Source: CF-113 sp035308345
Lineage (GTDB): Bacteria > Chloroflexota > Ktedonobacteria > Ktedonobacterales > Ktedonobacteraceae
Direction of reading: 5' to 3'
Length of the DNA: 20,950 bases
Assembly: GCA_035308345.1 (NCBI GenBank)
Contig: DATGGW010000035.1
Span: 1-20,950, forward strand
In this document: piece by piece, positions 19,399-20,950 of the stretch
Position numbering within the stretch: the stretch's first letter is position 1
How the letters are laid out: each line of letters starts with the position of its first letter
Translations under genes and position numbers: made by a program
The notes under the pieces: generated by a model
The model's input: the letters and a program-made list of their open reading frames with translations, nothing else
Told to the model about the DNA's origin: nothing
Database searches by the model: none

Positions 19399-20091
19399 CT
19401 ACATGTTTTTCCAGGTCGGTTTGCGTTTCTCCAGGAATGCGCGCAGACCCTCGGCAGCGTCTTTCGTGTGCATAACCTCGTCGAGGTACAGCGAGTTGAT
19501 GCGCTGCAAAGCCTCAAGGCGCGATGATTGCCCGGCCTGCCCCGACTGCCCAAGGCGCGTGCCCGCCTTTGCGTAGCGCAGGGCCACTGCGCTTTTTTCG
19601 CGCAGCATGTTCAGGATGCGCTCCATTTCTTTGCTGATATCGCTGGCTGGCACTGACCACGTGATATAGCCCAGGCGCGCGGCATGCGCACCGGTAAGCG
19701 TCTCCTCTTGCTGTTCATCACTCCTGCTCGCTATGGTGAGTCCGGCATGCTCGGCGACGAGCATAAAATCGGCGACTGAGAGCAGCTTGCAGGCGATGGG
19801 TGAGAGCGTGTCACGCGCCACTGCCAGGACCGGTTGAACGATATCATGAATCGCGCTGCATGCCTGTTTAACATCTGTAGGGGCGTGATTTATCACGTCC
19901 TTATTCGCTGCCTTTCCTCTATTGTTGAAGTCGAGCACAACCGCTTTGATGCCATCGCTGGTTGAGCCGGTGAGCGAGGCGCAGACCGCGCAAAGCTCAT
20001 GCAACATCAACTCATCAGGATCGGTTGACAATCCAATCCTGATGGTCTGCGCTTCTGAGACGACGCGTATGGCTTGATAAGCTTGCTGCAT
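19399..20091 (-). CDS. Divergent crotonase-family protein (probably non-classical enzyme)
   Basis: A 230-residue protein of the enoyl-CoA hydratase/isomerase fold. Seen: KAVVLDF (49-55), the helix and strand AIHDIVQPVLAVARD, VADFMLVAEHAGL in place of the usual CDxxxA segment, and the typical C-terminal region TKDAAEGLRAFLEKRKPTW. Both oxyanion-hole motifs are unrecognisable: after KAVVLDFNNRG, where SAGADL is expected, there is an insertion NKDVINHAPTD (63-73) encoded by a family A repeat, and the GGG-containing loop is replaced by DTLSPIACKL. No usual active-site Glu can be assigned. The frame is open, so it may be a pseudoenzyme or have a different role. The ATG at 20091 has only a weak AGGG signal upstream. 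Confidence 0.8.
   Translation of the reverse strand: MQQAYQAIRVVSEAQTIRIGLSTDPDELMLHELCAVCASLTGSTSDGIKAVVLDFNNRGKAANKDVINHAPTDVKQACSAIHDIVQPVLAVARDTLSPIACKLLSVADFMLVAEHAGLTIASRSDEQQEETLTGAHAARLGYITWSVPASDISKEMERILNMLREKSAVALRYAKAGTRLGQSGQAGQSSRLEALQRINSLYLDEVMHTKDAAEGLRAFLEKRKPTWKNM
19876..19900. repeat. Family A palindromic repeat, copy 6 (in-frame inside crotonase gene)
   Basis: TGTAG leader plus core GGGCGTGATTTATCACGTCC. Relative to the consensus, the C to T change at core position 6 is matched by G to A at position 15, preserving the pair; A to G at position 3 leaves a G-T pair. It encodes DVINHAPTD without disrupting the frame. Confidence 0.92.
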
Positions 20092-20118
20092 ACTACCCTA
20101 CTTTAATGCGAACAATGA

Positions 20119-20148
20119 GCCAGGGCGTGGGCTTGTCCCCGCCCTGGC
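20119..20148. repeat. Family B short hairpin between ligase and crotonase genes
   Basis: GCCAGGGCG and CGCCCTGGC-type arms (20119 onward and up to 20148) with the CTTGTCCCCGCCCTGG end seen elsewhere. It begins four bases beyond the CoA ligase stop (minus strand), where an intergenic terminator or mRNA-stabilising hairpin could act. Confidence 0.8.
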
Positions 20149-20152
20149 CGCG

Positions 20153-20950
20153 TTATACATGTTCTCGTAACTTGAAACGCTGGATCTTGCCGGTGGCCGT
20201 TTTGGGCAGTTCCGTCACAAAGTCGATCCAGCGCGGGTATTTGAAAGGGGCCAGGTGCTTCTTGATGAAAGTTTTTAGTTCATCCGCCAGCGCGGGCGAT
20301 GGCTCGTAGCCGTTATTGAGCACGATATATGCGCGCGGCTTGACCAATTCGTCGGCATCCGTGTCGCCTACTACCGCGCATTCCAGCACGGCAGGATGGG
20401 AGATCAACGCACCCTCGACCTCGACTGGCGAGACCCACTGACCGCTCACCTTGAGCATATCGTCGGAGCGACCACAATACCAGAAATAGCCGTCCGCATC
20501 CTGGTAATATTTGTCGCCTGTGTGAATCCAGTGGCCGTTAATGACATCTTTGGTCTTTTCGTGCTTATTCCAGTAATAGGCGGCAATGCTGTCTCCGCGA
20601 ATGAGTAAGTTGCCGATCTCACCTTGAGGAACCGCGTGCCCGCTTTCATCGGTAATCAATGCCTCGTAGCCGGGCACCAGCTTACCCGTGCTGCCCGGCC
20701 TGATTTCTCCCGCGCGGCTGCTGATGAAGATGTGTAATATCTCTGTGCTGCCGATGCCGTCCAGGATTTCTACGTGGAATTTATCCTGCCAGCGTCGCAA
20801 GATATCGGCGGGCAGTGACTCACCTGCCGAAACGCAGACGCGCACGGACGAGAAATCGAAGCGTTTTTCGGCATCCGGCAGAGCCAGCATGCTCGCGTAA
20901 AGCGTGGGGACGCCAAAGAAAATGGTCGGGCGATACTGCTGCACCACCTT
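20153..20950 (-). CDS. Benzoate-CoA-ligase-like acyl-CoA synthetase (5' part outside window)
   Basis: The C-terminal half of an adenylate-forming CoA ligase, which activates a carboxylic acid with ATP and joins it to CoA. About 265 residues are visible; the N-terminal part, including the P-loop-like A3 motif, lies beyond the edge. Seen: DGIGSTEILHIFIS (A5 region), GSTGKLVPGYE, YYWNKHEKTKDVINGHWIHTG trimmed to its HTGDKYYQDADGYFWYCGR core (A7), SDDMLKVSGQWVSPVEVE (A8, hinge) and the A10 Lys in PKTATGKIQRFKL. The STEILHIFIS and GRSDDMLKVSGQ versions are those of benzoate/4-hydroxybenzoate CoA ligases. It leads a minus-strand run towards crotonase, Nudix and dehydratase, consistent with aromatic or short-chain acid use. 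The exact acid cannot be inferred. Confidence 0.92.
   Translation of the reverse strand, partial: KVVQQYRPTIFFGVPTLYASMLALPDAEKRFDFSSVRVCVSAGESLPADILRRWQDKFHVEILDGIGSTEILHIFISSRAGEIRPGSTGKLVPGYEALITDESGHAVPQGEIGNLLIRGDSIAAYYWNKHEKTKDVINGHWIHTGDKYYQDADGYFWYCGRSDDMLKVSGQWVSPVEVEGALISHPAVLECAVVGDTDADELVKPRAYIVLNNGYEPSPALADELKTFIKKHLAPFKYPRWIDFVTELPKTATGKIQRFKLREHV

Noticed and set aside
1408..19900. Repeats as part of a CRISPR array
   Set aside because: The copies are scattered by kilobases, not regularly spaced, and no cas genes are seen.

Overview
The window (about 21 kb, moderately GC-rich) looks like a chromosomal segment of a bacterium, most likely a Ktedonobacteria-like member of the Chloroflexota. 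This is an inference from three things: the gene style (class III cyclase fused to a STAND ATPase and TPRs, FAS1-like/MaoC hydroxyacyl dehydratases, a GlcD-GlcE fusion), the many small GC-rich palindromic repeats, and the absence of outer-membrane genes. No 16S or other marker is present, so the assignment is tentative. I see no phage, transposase, CRISPR array or plasmid functions.

Layout. (1) 151-5393, minus strand: a compact five-gene surface-polysaccharide operon, read from 5393 downwards: DPM1-like GT2, NodB-type polysaccharide deacetylase, second GT2, Wzx/MATE-type flippase, GT4. The genes overlap or are a few bases apart. (2) 5394-5791: a 398-bp divergent control region with two inverted repeats, 11-bp direct repeats, two copies of a palindromic repeat and a promoter that seems to drive a leaderless Nudix gene (5792-6619, plus). 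(3) 6652-11258, minus: FAS1-like dehydratase, MaoC dehydratase, SDR ketoreductase and a fused GlcD-GlcE FAD oxidase, i.e. acyl-thioester and hydroxy-acid chemistry. A hotdog thioesterase (11518-11985, plus) is divergent from it and the two promoters share a -35 region. (4) 12039-14948, minus: a 969-residue cyclase/STAND/TPR signalling protein, divergent from (5) 15130-17950, plus: MBL-fold hydrolase, UDP-glucose 6-dehydrogenase, holo-ACP synthase. (6) 18079-18335: tRNA-Leu(GAG) and tRNA-Val(UAC), minus, behind a near-consensus promoter. (7) 18349-20950, minus: benzoate-CoA-ligase-like enzyme (cut by the window edge), divergent crotonase, ADP-ribose-type Nudix, second FAS1-like dehydratase.

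The most striking feature is two families of short palindromic repeats. Family A (core GGACGCGATTTATCGCGTCC, six copies, all in one orientation) lies between genes but also inside them, in frame: it encodes both ends of the flippase, an internal loop of the GlcD-GlcE fusion, and the place where a crotonase should carry its first oxyanion motif. Family B (arms like CCAGGGCGGGGACAAGCCC, copies of about 26 to 140 bp, mostly hairpins) sits at gene borders, encodes the C-terminal tail of the GT4, supplies the stop codon of the MBL gene, and abuts ribosome binding sites. One core change in family A is matched by a compensatory change in the other arm. This resembles the protein-coding palindromic elements known from Rickettsia, here in an unrelated lineage.

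Functional links: UDP-glucuronate from the UDP-glucose dehydrogenase could feed the polysaccharide operon. AcpS, the SDR, the dehydratases, the thioesterase and the CoA ligase all act on acyl-ACP or acyl-CoA. These links are inferences from family knowledge and proximity.
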